Assembly (NCBI RefSeq): GCF_030317035.1
Contig: NZ_JASZYK010000015.1
Location: 92,329 to 156,328, forward strand
Origin: Variovorax sp. J22G73
GTDB lineage: Bacteria > Pseudomonadota > Gammaproteobacteria > Burkholderiales > Burkholderiaceae_C
Direction of reading: 5' to 3'
DNA: 64,000 nt
Below, piece after piece: positions 26,923 to 35,229 of the stretch (positions within the stretch are counted from its first letter, which is position 1; every line of letters starts with the position of its first letter). The position numbers and the translations under genes are program-made. The notes beneath the pieces were generated by a model. The model saw only the letters and a program-made list of their open reading frames with translations, made no database searches and had not been told where the DNA came from.

Positions 26923-28302
26923 CTATTTTTGCGCGGTGGCCGCGTCGGCCTCCGGCGTGCCGCGCGCCAGCACCCGCTTGCGCACCGCGTAGATGTTGTT
27001 GCGCAGCGCGTAGAGCTCGTCCGCGTACGACAGCGGCACCGCCACCTTGTTCACCGTGCGGTCGAGCTGGTCGAGGTCGTCCAGCAGCGCCTTCTGGCCG
27101 CCTTCCTTCACGTCGGCCTTGGCGTCGACCTTCGCCTCGATGTCGCGCAGCCGCGCATACCAGCGGAACACGCGACGGCGAACGCGGAACTGGTACAGCG
27201 GCGGCACCACGCGGCTCAGCGGCAGCATCAGCACCAGCAGGCCGCCCAGCACCAGCCACATGCGCTCGATGAGGTTGCTGGCCCAGAAGGGCAGGTAGCG
27301 CTGCCACACCGGCGGCGTGCCGTTGATGGCGCGGTCGCCCTCGGGGCTCACCGGCAGTTCGCTGGTGCGCGTGTTCGGAAAGTCGCGCGCGCGGTTGAAC
27401 CAGCCCGCGCCGCTGTGCACCGTTTGCGCGGCCTGCGCGAACAGCTGGCGCAGGGCCGGGTGGGTCTCGTCGCGCGACAGCAGCGAGGTGGTGGCCGCGA
27501 GCAGCGCCACGTCGTGCGGCGGCAGGTCTTTCGACAGGTCGACCACGCCGCGCGGCAGCGTCACGGCCGACAGGAACGGAAAGCGCCGCGAGTACGCATC
27601 GGCCTGGCCGAAGTCCATGAGCTTGATGTCGTCCGAGCGCAGCAGCCGCTGCACCTGCGGCGACTGCGGCGCCGACGACAGCACGATGGCGTCCAGCAGG
27701 CCCGCCTCCAGCGCCGCGGCGGCCGCGCCTTGCTCCAGGTTCGACAGCAGCAGGTCGTCGGGCCCGAGCTTGTTGGCCTTGAACAGCCGTTCCATGATCT
27801 CCGGCAGCCCGCTGCCCTGCAGGTCGACGTTCACGCGCAGGCCGCGCAACTGCGTGAGCGAGCTCAGCGTGGCGGTCTTGCGGTCGATTTTCTGCGCGGT
27901 GTCGGCGCGGTAGAACAGCCACACCGGCTCGAAGAACAGGCTGCCCAGCGAGTTGAGCCCGGCCTCTTCGTCGGCCTTGGGGTCGGCGCTGCCGCCGCGC
28001 ACGAAGCCCACGTCGGCGCCGCCGTTGCGCAGCAGCTCCAGGTTCTCGGTCGAGCCCGAGGTGGGCTTGAGCTCGACCTCGATGCCGGTGTGCTTGAGCG
28101 CCTCCGCGTAGCGCTTGCCGAACTGCGCGTAGGCGCTGCCCGTGGGGCCGGTGGCCAGCGTCACGTGCTTGGGCGGCTGCGGCTGCAGGTACCAGTAGGC
28201 CGCGACCAGCAGGCCGATGACGAGGAACACGATGGGCCCCGCCGAGGCAATCAGGTCCCGGATCGACAGCAGGATCAGCTTGAGTGTCTTGGGCATGGCC
28301 AT
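26923..28302 (-). CDS. TAXI family TRAP-type solute-binding protein, membrane-anchored
   Basis: A 459-residue protein with an N-terminal membrane segment (about residues 20-40, IVFLVIGLLVAAYWYL) followed by a TAXI binding domain: VTLATGPTGSAYAQFGKRYA, GSTENLELLRNGGADVGFVR and the later LDAIVLSSAPQSPQVQRLL. A second hydrophobic segment, MWLVLGGLLVLMLPLSRVV, lies near residue 355 and is followed by a charged, helical cytoplasmic tail of about 90 residues. Ordinary TAXI proteins are soluble periplasmic proteins of about 320 residues, so the two anchors and tail are distinctive. No TRAP membrane subunit is nearby. It lies 27 bases downstream of the P1 peptidase gene on the same strand. Confidence 0.87.
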   Translation of the reverse strand: MAMPKTLKLILLSIRDLIASAGPIVFLVIGLLVAAYWYLQPQPPKHVTLATGPTGSAYAQFGKRYAEALKHTGIEVELKPTSGSTENLELLRNGGADVGFVRGGSADPKADEEAGLNSLGSLFFEPVWLFYRADTAQKIDRKTATLSSLTQLRGLRVNVDLQGSGLPEIMERLFKANKLGPDDLLLSNLEQGAAAAALEAGLLDAIVLSSAPQSPQVQRLLRSDDIKLMDFGQADAYSRRFPFLSAVTLPRGVVDLSKDLPPHDVALLAATTSLLSRDETHPALRQLFAQAAQTVHSGAGWFNRARDFPNTRTSELPVSPEGDRAINGTPPVWQRYLPFWASNLIERMWLVLGGLLVLMLPLSRVVPPLYQFRVRRRVFRWYARLRDIEAKVDAKADVKEGGQKALLDDLDQLDRTVNKVAVPLSYADELYALRNNIYAVRKRVLARGTPEADAATAQK

Positions 28303-28329
28303 GGTGTGTGCCGTTGTCGGTTCGTGTGC

Positions 28330-29367
28330 TCAGCCGCGCGGCGCGCCGAGGTCCGCCACGCAGGGAATGTGCAGTTCGCCCACCGTGACGGTGCGCGCCG
28401 CGTGCACCGCGCGCAGCGTGGCGATGGCCACGGCCTCGGCCGCCATGGTGCTCAGCACGGTCATGCCGGGAGCGTTGCCTTCGAGCGGCACGCGGCCGGT
28501 GGCCAGCGCGAACAGCGTGTCGCCGTCGCTCATGGTGTGCACCGGGTTGATGGCGCGCGCCAGGCCGTCGTGCGCCACGGTGGCCAGCCGGTTGGCCTGC
28601 ACCTTGGTCAGCACCGCGTCGGTGGCGATCACGCCGATGGTGGTGTTGGTGCCCGCCAGCAGCGGCTTGGGCAGGTCGCCGCGCAGCAGGGCGCGGCGGG
28701 TGTCGAGCAAGGCGGTGCCGTCTTCGGTGCGCGCGCCGGCCACGGGCTGGCCGGTGTTGTGGTCGATCACGTCGCCCAGCGAGTTGACGGCAATCAGGGC
28801 GCCCACGGTCACGCCGCCGACCGTGACCGACGCGGTGCCGACGCCGCCCTTCATCGCGCGGTGCACGCCGAAGAGCTTGCCCACCAGCGCGCCGGCGCCC
28901 GCGCCCACGTTGCCTTCGGCGGGCGCCGCGGTGCTCGCGGCCTCGCAGGCGGCGTAGCCGGCGGCGGCGTCGGGGCGGATGCGCGCGTCGCCCATCGGCA
29001 GGTCGAACAGCACGGCGGCCGGCACGATGGGCAGGGTGCCGAAGCGCACGTCCATGCCGATGTCGCGTTCTTCCATCCAGCGCATCGCGCCTTCGGCCGC
29101 CGCCAGGCCCCAGGCGCTGCCGCCCGCGAGCATCACGGCGTGCACCTGCTGCACCAAATTGCCGGGCGCGAGCAGGTCGGTCTCGCGCGTGCCGGGCGCC
29201 GCGCCGCGCACGTCCACGCCGCCCACGGCGCCGTCGCGGGCCATGATGACGGTGCAGCCGGTGGGGCGGCGCGTGTCCGAGAAATGGCCGACTTCGATGC
29301 CGGCGACGTCGGTGATGGCACCGGCGGACGAAAGAGAGGGAGCAGGAGTGTGGGAGAGGGCGGACAT
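28330..29367 (-). CDS. P1 family peptidase (DmpA/BapA-like)
   Basis: A 345-residue N-terminal-nucleophile hydrolase of the DmpA/P1 family, related to beta-peptidyl and L-aminopeptidases, which self-cleaves to alpha and beta chains. Family blocks are ITDVAGIEVGHFSD at the start, RETDLLAPGNLVQQVHAVML, GGSAWGLAAAEGAMRWMEER, and GVGTASVTVGGVTVGALIAV. The segment LAGTNTTIGVIATDAVLTK contains a plausible nucleophilic Thr/Ser site, where the chain would split. There is no signal peptide. It is divergent from the FAD-dependent oxidase gene, with 40 bases between the two starts, and precedes the TAXI gene. Confidence 0.88.
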   Translation of the reverse strand: MSALSHTPAPSLSSAGAITDVAGIEVGHFSDTRRPTGCTVIMARDGAVGGVDVRGAAPGTRETDLLAPGNLVQQVHAVMLAGGSAWGLAAAEGAMRWMEERDIGMDVRFGTLPIVPAAVLFDLPMGDARIRPDAAAGYAACEAASTAAPAEGNVGAGAGALVGKLFGVHRAMKGGVGTASVTVGGVTVGALIAVNSLGDVIDHNTGQPVAGARTEDGTALLDTRRALLRGDLPKPLLAGTNTTIGVIATDAVLTKVQANRLATVAHDGLARAINPVHTMSDGDTLFALATGRVPLEGNAPGMTVLSTMAAEAVAIATLRAVHAARTVTVGELHIPCVADLGAPRG

Positions 29368-29407
29368 GGCGGCCGATTATGGGACCGCACCCTCTACGAT
29401 CCAGCGC

Positions 29408-30745
29408 ATGACAGTTGCAAGAAGTTTCTCCGTGGGCGGCATTGGCGGCGCTGGCGGCAATGACGGTGCGCGCCGCCACGTGGTCGTGATCGGCGCGGGC
29501 GCCGTGGGCAGCGCCACCGCCCTCGAGGCCCTGCGCGCCGGCCTGCGCGTGACGGTGCTGGAGCCCGGCGAGCCGGGCGGCCCGCAGGCCACGAGCTACG
29601 GCAATGCCGGCTGGTTGTCGTCGCACTCCGTGGTGCCGCCCGCGTTGCCCGGCGCCTGGCGCAAGGTGCCCGGCTGGCTGGCCGACCCGCTCGGTCCGCT
29701 GGCGTTGCGCTGGCGCTACCTGCCGCGCGCAGCGCCCTGGCTGCTGCGCTACCTGGCCTCGGGCTGGACCGAGGCGCGCGTGCAGCGCACGGCCGACGCG
29801 CTGCGCACCCTGCTGGCCGATGCGCCCGCGCTGCATGCGCGGCTGGCCGCCGAAGCCGGCGTGCCGCAGCTCATCGAGCAGCGTGGGCTGCTGCACGCCT
29901 ACCGCTCGCGCGAGGAGTTCGAGGGCGACGCGCTCGGCTGGCGCGTGCGCGGGCGCACGGGCGTCCGGTGGGAGGAATGGTCGGCCAGCGAACTGCGCCG
30001 CCGCGAGCCCGACCTGGACGCGCGCTACACGCTGGGCATCTACGTGCCGGAGGCCGGCCACTGCCGCAACCCGGGCGCCTACGTGGCCGCGCTGGCGCAG
30101 CATGCGCGCGACGGCGGCGCCGAGCGCGTGGCCGCGCGGGCCACGGGTTTTCGCATCGAAGGCGTGCGGCTGCGCGCCGTGCGCACCGAGTCGGGCGAAA
30201 TCGCCTGCGACGCGGCCGCCATCTGCGCCGGTGCGCGCTCAGGCCCGCTCGCCGCGGCCGCTGGCTCGCCCGTCCCGCTGGAGTCGGAGCGCGGCTACCA
30301 CGTGGTCGTCGAAGACGCGAAGGCGGGACCGCGCACCCCGGTGATGGTGGCCGACGGCAAGCTCATCGCGCACTGGATGGACGGCGGCCTGCGCGCCGCA
30401 GGCCAGGTCGAGATCGGCGGCCTGGAAGCCGCGCCCGACTGGCGCCGCGCCGAGATCCTGCACAAGCACCTGCAGTCGATGTTTCCGGGCTTGGCGAGCG
30501 CGACCGGCACGCCGTCCGTCAAGCAGTGGCTCGGCCACCGGCCCAGCCTGCCCGACGGGCTGCCGTGCATCGGGCCGGCACGCGCCAGCGCCGACGTGGT
30601 GCTGGCGTTCGGGCACGGCCACGTGGGGCTGTGCGGCTCGGCGCGCACGGGGCGTGTGGTGGCGCAGTTGCTGGCGGGAGCGGGAGCGGGTGCGGGGCCC
30701 GAGATTGCGCTGGCGCCGTTCGACCCGCAGCGCTTCAGCGTGTAA
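29408..30745 (+). CDS. FAD-dependent oxidoreductase (DadA/D-amino acid dehydrogenase-like)
   Basis: A 445-residue flavoprotein of the DAO family. The FAD motif VVVIGAGAVGSATALEALRA lies near residue 25, after a Gly/Ser-rich leader, and is followed by LEPGEPGGPQATSYGNAGWL, where the ATSYGNAG box is characteristic of DadA-like enzymes. The second half has WLGHRPSLPDGLPCIGPA and FGHGHVGLCGSARTGRVVAQ, the conserved C-terminal FAD-binding region. It should oxidise a D-amino acid or related amine and pass electrons to the respiratory chain or oxygen. The substrate cannot be set from sequence. It converges with the ParE-type toxin gene, 12 bases away. Confidence 0.87.
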   Translation: MTVARSFSVGGIGGAGGNDGARRHVVVIGAGAVGSATALEALRAGLRVTVLEPGEPGGPQATSYGNAGWLSSHSVVPPALPGAWRKVPGWLADPLGPLALRWRYLPRAAPWLLRYLASGWTEARVQRTADALRTLLADAPALHARLAAEAGVPQLIEQRGLLHAYRSREEFEGDALGWRVRGRTGVRWEEWSASELRRREPDLDARYTLGIYVPEAGHCRNPGAYVAALAQHARDGGAERVAARATGFRIEGVRLRAVRTESGEIACDAAAICAGARSGPLAAAAGSPVPLESERGYHVVVEDAKAGPRTPVMVADGKLIAHWMDGGLRAAGQVEIGGLEAAPDWRRAEILHKHLQSMFPGLASATGTPSVKQWLGHRPSLPDGLPCIGPARASADVVLAFGHGHVGLCGSARTGRVVAQLLAGAGAGAGPEIALAPFDPQRFSV

Positions 30746-30757
30746 GGCGATGCGCTT

Positions 30758-31063
30758 CTAGGAAAAAGCGTCGGGCGATGGCGGCCAGCCTGCCGGGTCG
30801 CGCCGCTGGTGCTGGCAACTCAGCACCACCAGGCGATCCGTCTCGACGATGTAAAAAATGGAATACGGAAAGCGCTTCAGATGTGTTCTGCGAACGTCTT
30901 CCCAGACCAGAGGTGCGCCTTCAGGCTGACGTGCAATCCGGTGCACCACGGCCTCCAGGCTGCGGGCGAATTCCGCGCCCAAGCCGGGGCGCTGCGACTC
31001 GTACCAACTCTGGGCCTCTTCCAGTTCGCGCGCTGCGCTCCTCCGAAAAAAGACGTTCGGCAA
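30758..31063 (-). CDS. ParE/RelE-family toxin
   Basis: A 101-residue protein of the ParE/RelE toxin fold. The N-terminal block FFRRSAARELEEAQSWYESQ, the central AEFARSLEAVVHRIARQPEG and the C-terminal LKRFPYSIFYIVETDRLVVL followed by HQRRDP are the usual ParE landmarks. ParE toxins typically poison DNA gyrase; RelE relatives cut mRNA. The start is TTG at 31063, two bases after the antitoxin stop, so translation is probably coupled to and limited by the antitoxin. The pair stands between a flavoprotein gene and the copper cluster, with no mobile element visible. Confidence 0.85.
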   Translation of the reverse strand: MPNVFFRRSAARELEEAQSWYESQRPGLGAEFARSLEAVVHRIARQPEGAPLVWEDVRRTHLKRFPYSIFYIVETDRLVVLSCQHQRRDPAGWPPSPDAFS

Positions 31064-31065
31064 GG

Positions 31066-31284
31066 TCAGAGCTTCAATGATGTCTTGACGTCGGCCCAGG
31101 ACACGACCGCTTGCGGGTCGGCGCGGTGTTCAGCGCGACGAAGCGCCACTTCTTCCTGTTCGCGGGGGCTTAGCTTTCGTGCCTCGACATCCCGTGCAAC
31201 GCTGTCCCAGAGTTCTTCGGCCAGCTCGATGCGTTCCGCCACGCTCAGCGAAGAAAGAGCCTGCTGCAGATCGGAGCTTCCCAA
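31066..31284 (-). CDS. Addiction-module antitoxin
   Basis: A 72-residue protein of the putative addiction-module component family often found before ParE/RelE toxins. It has the SVAERIELAEELWDSVARDV helix and ends LRRAEHRADPQAVVSWADVK, with a short basic C-terminus. It starts with TTG at 31284, supported by a GGGAG ribosome site six bases upstream. It should neutralise the downstream toxin by direct binding and repress the operon. I see no clear promoter dyad in the 65 bases upstream. Confidence 0.85.
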   Translation of the reverse strand: MGSSDLQQALSSLSVAERIELAEELWDSVARDVEARKLSPREQEEVALRRAEHRADPQAVVSWADVKTSLKL

Positions 31285-31349
31285 TTCGATCTCCCAAAGA
31301 GTGGATCAACGCTTCATTCTATGCACCGACGCCGAAGGCGCCGCAGTGG

Positions 31350-31640
31350 TCAGTTCGCAGGCACCATGGACATCACAGTCAACGCCCCGTCGACCTTGTC
31401 CGCCGTGAACTGCACCTTGTCGCCGGCCTTCACCTTGCCCAGCAGTGCCGGGTCGGTCACGCGAAACACCATCGTCATGCCGCTCATGTCGAGGTTGGGA
31501 ATGTCGCCGTGCTTCAGCGTGATCTTCTTCGCGTCGGTGTCGACCTTGCGGACTTCGCCTTCGACGGAAGGCAGTGCGGCCTGCGCGAACGCGGCGGCTG
31601 CGAGCAGGGCGGTGGAAAGTGCGATGGCGAGCTTCTTCAT
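31350..31640 (-). CDS. CusF-like periplasmic copper-binding protein
   Basis: A 96-residue periplasmic protein with a Sec signal peptide (MKKLAIALSTALLAAAAFAQ) and a compact beta-barrel domain of the CusF type. The segment KKITLKHGDIPNLDMSGMTM holds the His and Met residues that bind Cu(I) in CusF, and MVFRVTDPALLGKVKAGDKV completes the fold. The domain usually delivers Cu(I) or Ag(I) to a CusCBA-type pump, but no CusB or CusA gene is in this cluster. It is the last gene of a leftward set with a DUF411 protein, a multicopper oxidase and a TolC-like lipoprotein. Confidence 0.87.
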   Translation of the reverse strand: MKKLAIALSTALLAAAAFAQAALPSVEGEVRKVDTDAKKITLKHGDIPNLDMSGMTMVFRVTDPALLGKVKAGDKVQFTADKVDGALTVMSMVPAN

Positions 31641-31685
31641 GAGTTGGTTTCCTTGGTCGGTGAGTGAAAGATCCGGTGGGTCGGT

Positions 31686-32132
31686 TCAGCGGTAGCTTTG
31701 GTACACGCGCGTGCTGCCGTCGGCCAGCACGAGCAGCACGTCGTAGGGATCGCGCTGGTCGCCGTAGGCGGGGCCGTCCATGCCGGGCGAGCCGACCGGC
31801 ATGCCGGGCACGGCGAGGCCGACGGCCTGGGGCTTTTCCTTCAGCAGGCGCTGCACCTCGCTTGCCGGCACGTGGCCTTCGATGGCGTAGCCGCCCACCT
31901 GTCCGGTGTGGCAGGAGCCCAGCTTGACGGGCATGCCCAGCCGGGCGCGCGCGGCGGCGTTGCCTTCGTCGTGCACGCGGGTGGCGAAGCCGTTCTTGTT
32001 GAGGTGCTTCACCCAGTCCTGGCAGCAGCCGCAGTTTGGGTCTTTCCAGATCTCGACCATCGGCGCGGCGGCCAGGGCGAGGGGCGTGAAGGGCAGGCTC
32101 GCGGCCAGCGCCAGCAGGGTTCGTCTTTGCAT
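31686..32132 (-). CDS. DUF411 family metal-associated protein
   Basis: A 148-residue exported protein of the DUF411 family, often found in copper and silver resistance loci. It has an N-terminal export signal beginning MQRRTLLALAASLPFTPLAL, then the conserved EIWKDPNCGCCQDWVKHL, where the CGCC cluster is the probable metal-binding motif. GSCHTGQVGGYAIEGHVPA and AVPGMPVGSPGMDG are further family blocks. The frame is open upstream, but the ATG at 32132 begins the signal peptide. A metal chaperone or sensor role is plausible; the family has no firmly established biochemistry that I can cite. It sits 22 bases after the multicopper oxidase gene. Confidence 0.88.
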   Translation of the reverse strand: MQRRTLLALAASLPFTPLALAAAPMVEIWKDPNCGCCQDWVKHLNKNGFATRVHDEGNAAARARLGMPVKLGSCHTGQVGGYAIEGHVPASEVQRLLKEKPQAVGLAVPGMPVGSPGMDGPAYGDQRDPYDVLLVLADGSTRVYQSYR

Positions 32133-32154
32133 GGGTGGGTTCCTTTCAGAAAAA

Positions 32155-33549
32155 TCAGTGGTCGTGGGCGCCATGGCCCGAGGGCTTGCGCACGGTGGCG
32201 TCGGGCTTGCCGCCCGAGCTGCTGTCTTGGGTTTCGGGCGCGCTGCGCGTGGCCGTCGGCACGTCGGCGTTCGGCACTTCGCGCGCCACGGTGCCCGGCG
32301 GGTGCTTGAACCAGCCGGGGTCACGGTAGTCGCCGGGCTTCTGGTCGCGCCGCACCTTCAGCAGCGTGAACATGCCGCCCATCTCGGCCGCGCCGAAGGG
32401 GCCGGTGCCGGTCATCATGGGCAGGGTGTTGTCGGGAATGGGCATCTCCATGCCGCCCATGTCGGCCATGCCCTTCTCGCCCATGACCATGTAGTCGGGC
32501 ACCAGCTTCCTGATCTTCTCGGCCACGCCCTTGTGGTCGACGCCGATCATGGTCGGCACCTCATGGCCCATGGGCCCCATGGTGTGGTGCGCCTTGTGGC
32601 AGTGCAGCGACCAGTCGCCTTCCTCGTCGGCGATGAATTCCATCTGCCGCATCTGGCCCACGGCCACGTCCACCGACACCTCGGGCCAGCGCGCGGTGCG
32701 CGACACGGGGCCGCCGTCGGTGCCGGTCACCTCGAACTCGTGGCCGTGGATGTGAATCGGGTGGTTGGTCATCGTGAGGTTGCCCACGCGGATGCGCACG
32801 CGGTCGCCCTTGCGCACGTTGAGCGTGTCGATGGCCGGGAACACGCGGCTGTTGAAGCTCCAGATGTTGAAGTCGGTCATGGTGTTGACCTTGGGCGTGG
32901 CGCTGCCGGGCTCCACGTCGAAGCTGCCGAGCAGAAAGCAGAAGTCGCGCTGCACGGGGTCGATGAGCGGATGCTTCTCTTTCGGGTGCGTGACCCAGAA
33001 GCCCATCATTCCCATGGCCATCTGCACCATCTCGTCGGCGTGCGGGTGGTACATGAAGGTGCCGGGGCGGCGTGCGGTGAACTCGTAGACGAAGGTCTTG
33101 CCCGGCGGAATGTGCGGCTGCGTGATGCCGCCCACGCCGTCCATGCCGTTGGGCAGGCGCTGGCCGTGCCAGTGCACGGTGGTGTGCTCGGGCAGCCGGT
33201 TGGTCACGAAGATGCGCACGCGGTCGCCCTCGACCACCTCGATGGTCGGGCCCGGCGACTGGCCGTTGTAGCCCCACATGTTGACCTTGAAGCCGGGCGC
33301 CATCTCGCGCACGACGGGCTCGGCGACGAGGTGAAACTCCTTCACGCCTGCGTTCATGCGCCAGGGGAGCGTCCAGCCGTTGAGGGTGACGACGGGGTTG
33401 TAGGGCCGGCCGTTCGGCGGCACCAGGGGCGCCGCGGTGGCGGTGGAGCTTTGCGAGACCGGCTCGGGCAGCGCGGCCATGGCCACGCGGCTGACGGTGG
33501 TGGCGGCGACCGCGGTGGCGGCGCCTGCGAAGAAGTTGCGGCGGTTCAT
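32155..33549 (-). CDS. Multicopper oxidase (CopA/CueO-like)
   Basis: A 464-residue periplasmic multicopper oxidase. A twin-arginine signal is visible at the start (MNRRNFFAGAATAVAAT). Copper ligands appear in order: HWHGQR and HPHADE (types 2 and 3), then HPIHIHGHEF and HCHKAHHTMG (C-terminal type 3/type 1 cluster). The C-terminal region is rich in Met, Gly and His, and the protein ends GHGAHDH, suggesting extra copper binding. Such enzymes oxidise Cu(I) to the less toxic Cu(II). The ATG at 33549 is chosen because it starts the Tat signal; the frame is open 23 codons above. Confidence 0.93.
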   Translation of the reverse strand: MNRRNFFAGAATAVAATTVSRVAMAALPEPVSQSSTATAAPLVPPNGRPYNPVVTLNGWTLPWRMNAGVKEFHLVAEPVVREMAPGFKVNMWGYNGQSPGPTIEVVEGDRVRIFVTNRLPEHTTVHWHGQRLPNGMDGVGGITQPHIPPGKTFVYEFTARRPGTFMYHPHADEMVQMAMGMMGFWVTHPKEKHPLIDPVQRDFCFLLGSFDVEPGSATPKVNTMTDFNIWSFNSRVFPAIDTLNVRKGDRVRIRVGNLTMTNHPIHIHGHEFEVTGTDGGPVSRTARWPEVSVDVAVGQMRQMEFIADEEGDWSLHCHKAHHTMGPMGHEVPTMIGVDHKGVAEKIRKLVPDYMVMGEKGMADMGGMEMPIPDNTLPMMTGTGPFGAAEMGGMFTLLKVRRDQKPGDYRDPGWFKHPPGTVAREVPNADVPTATRSAPETQDSSSGGKPDATVRKPSGHGAHDH

Positions 33550-33652
33550 GGTGTTGGCTCCTTCCGCTTCCGGGGGAAGGTGGGGATGGGGGCTGGGCTG
33601 CGTTGGATGAGGTGGCATTGCTGGTGCTGATGCGGGTTCGGGTGTGAGCGGC

Positions 33653-35152
33653 TCATTCGGTGGCCCCTCCTGCCGCAGCGGCCTGCAGCGCCGTCATGCC
33701 GCCGGGCGAACTGCCCGTGAGCACCAGTTGCAGGTCGACGTCGGCCAGCCAGAAATCGCGCTGCGCCTCGATGCCCGCATTCACGACCAGCATGCTGGCG
33801 CGCGTTTCGCCCAGCAGCTCCCACACGCTCGCGAGCATGCCGTTGTAGCGCAGCACCATCTCCTCGTTGACTTTCTTGCGCAGCGGCAGCACTTCGTCGC
33901 GGTAGCGCCGGGCAATGGCGTAGGCGGTGTTCCAGCCCTGCCAGGCTTCGCGCGCCTCGCTCGCGGCCAGCACGCCCACGTCGCGAACCCGCGCGGCCGA
34001 TTGCAGGTACAGCGCCTCGGCGCGGCCGTTGCGGGCCTGGCCCCAGTCGAAGAGCGGAATGGGCAGCGCGAGCTCGAAGCCGCGCTGCGTGCGGCGCGAG
34101 CGCTCGGGGCCGTCGTCGAACTTGCTGTTGCGCGCCACGCCCAGCTCCATCGCGTCGACGACGCTGGTGGCGCGCGTGAGGCCGAGCGAGCCGGCCACGG
34201 CGGTGTTTCGCGCTTGCGCCGAGCGCACGTCGAGCCGGTCGCGCAGCGCCAGCGCCTGCACGTCGCCGAGTTCGGGCGCGGCCTTGGGCAGCGGCGGCAG
34301 GCGGTCGGGCAGGGTGTAGGCGGTGCGCTCGCCGCTCAGGCCCAGCAGGCGGTTGAGCTGTTCGCGCGAGGCGAGCGCGGCCTGCTCGGCGCGCGCCAGC
34401 TGCGCCGCCGCATCGGCCAGCAGCAGCTGCTCGCGCGTGCGCTGCAGCGCGCTCCAGTTGCCTGCCTGCGCCATGCGGTGCGCGAGCTCGGCCCCGGCTT
34501 CGGCGGCGTCCTTCGCGTCGCGCAGGTACACCACGCTCTGCTGCGCCGCCACCGCGCGCACCCAGGCGCGGCGCGTGTCGGCGGCCAGTGCCAGCACGCT
34601 CTGCGCGGCCTGCAGCTTAGCCGACTCGTGCCGCTGCCCGGCCCAGCGCGCCTGCCATGGCAGCGTGAGCAGGCCCACCACGTTGAAGCTGACGAGCCGG
34701 TCGATCTCGCGCTCGCTGCCCTCGGTCAGGCGGCTGAAGGCGAACACCGGGTTCGGCAGGCTCGCGGCCTGCACGCGGTCGGCGTCGCTCAGTTGTAGCG
34801 TCGCGAAGGCGTCCTGCACGCGCGGGCTTTCGAGCAGCGCGATGCGCACGGCGGCCTCGGCGTCGAGCGGCTTGGCGAGCAGCGCGTCCACGCGCTGGCG
34901 CGAGGCTTCGTCGGGCGTGCGCTGGGCCGTGGCGCCCGCCATGAGCGGGTTGGCGCCGACCAGCGCCTGAACGTCGGCGCTGCCGCCGTCCGGCGACAGG
35001 CTGGCGCAGCCGGCCAGCACCGCCGCGGCGGCCAGCGCGGCGGCTGGCCTGATGAATGAAATGCCGCGGGTGCGTGCGCCTGGCGTGCGCGGGTCGCTAC
35101 CCGGTGCGGGGCGACGGATGCCGGCCAACGGCCAGCCAACAAAGGGGTTCAC
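33653..35152 (-). CDS. TolC family outer-membrane efflux lipoprotein
   Basis: A 499-residue outer-membrane channel protein. The lipobox LAGC lies near residue 46 after a long arginine-containing leader, so it is probably a lipoprotein like CusC or OprM. TolC-type duplicated helical segments are visible (LDAEAAVRIALLESPRVQDA, ASLPNPVFAFSRL, LALRDRLDVRSAQARN, ALPIPLFDWGQARNGRAEAL). The start is GTG at 35152, supported by a GGAG ribosome site at proper distance. Its partners in tripartite efflux (membrane-fusion protein and RND pump) are not in the window, so it may serve a pump encoded elsewhere, or export metal together with the adjacent copper proteins. Confidence 0.9.
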   Translation of the reverse strand: MNPFVGWPLAGIRRPAPGSDPRTPGARTRGISFIRPAAALAAAAVLAGCASLSPDGGSADVQALVGANPLMAGATAQRTPDEASRQRVDALLAKPLDAEAAVRIALLESPRVQDAFATLQLSDADRVQAASLPNPVFAFSRLTEGSEREIDRLVSFNVVGLLTLPWQARWAGQRHESAKLQAAQSVLALAADTRRAWVRAVAAQQSVVYLRDAKDAAEAGAELAHRMAQAGNWSALQRTREQLLLADAAAQLARAEQAALASREQLNRLLGLSGERTAYTLPDRLPPLPKAAPELGDVQALALRDRLDVRSAQARNTAVAGSLGLTRATSVVDAMELGVARNSKFDDGPERSRRTQRGFELALPIPLFDWGQARNGRAEALYLQSAARVRDVGVLAASEAREAWQGWNTAYAIARRYRDEVLPLRKKVNEEMVLRYNGMLASVWELLGETRASMLVVNAGIEAQRDFWLADVDLQLVLTGSSPGGMTALQAAAAGGATE

Positions 35153-35229
35153 GCTCGATCTCCATGAGCAATACGACCAACGCCGCGAGCCTCGAAGGGC
35201 TCACCGCGGACGGACTACGGGCAGGGAGA

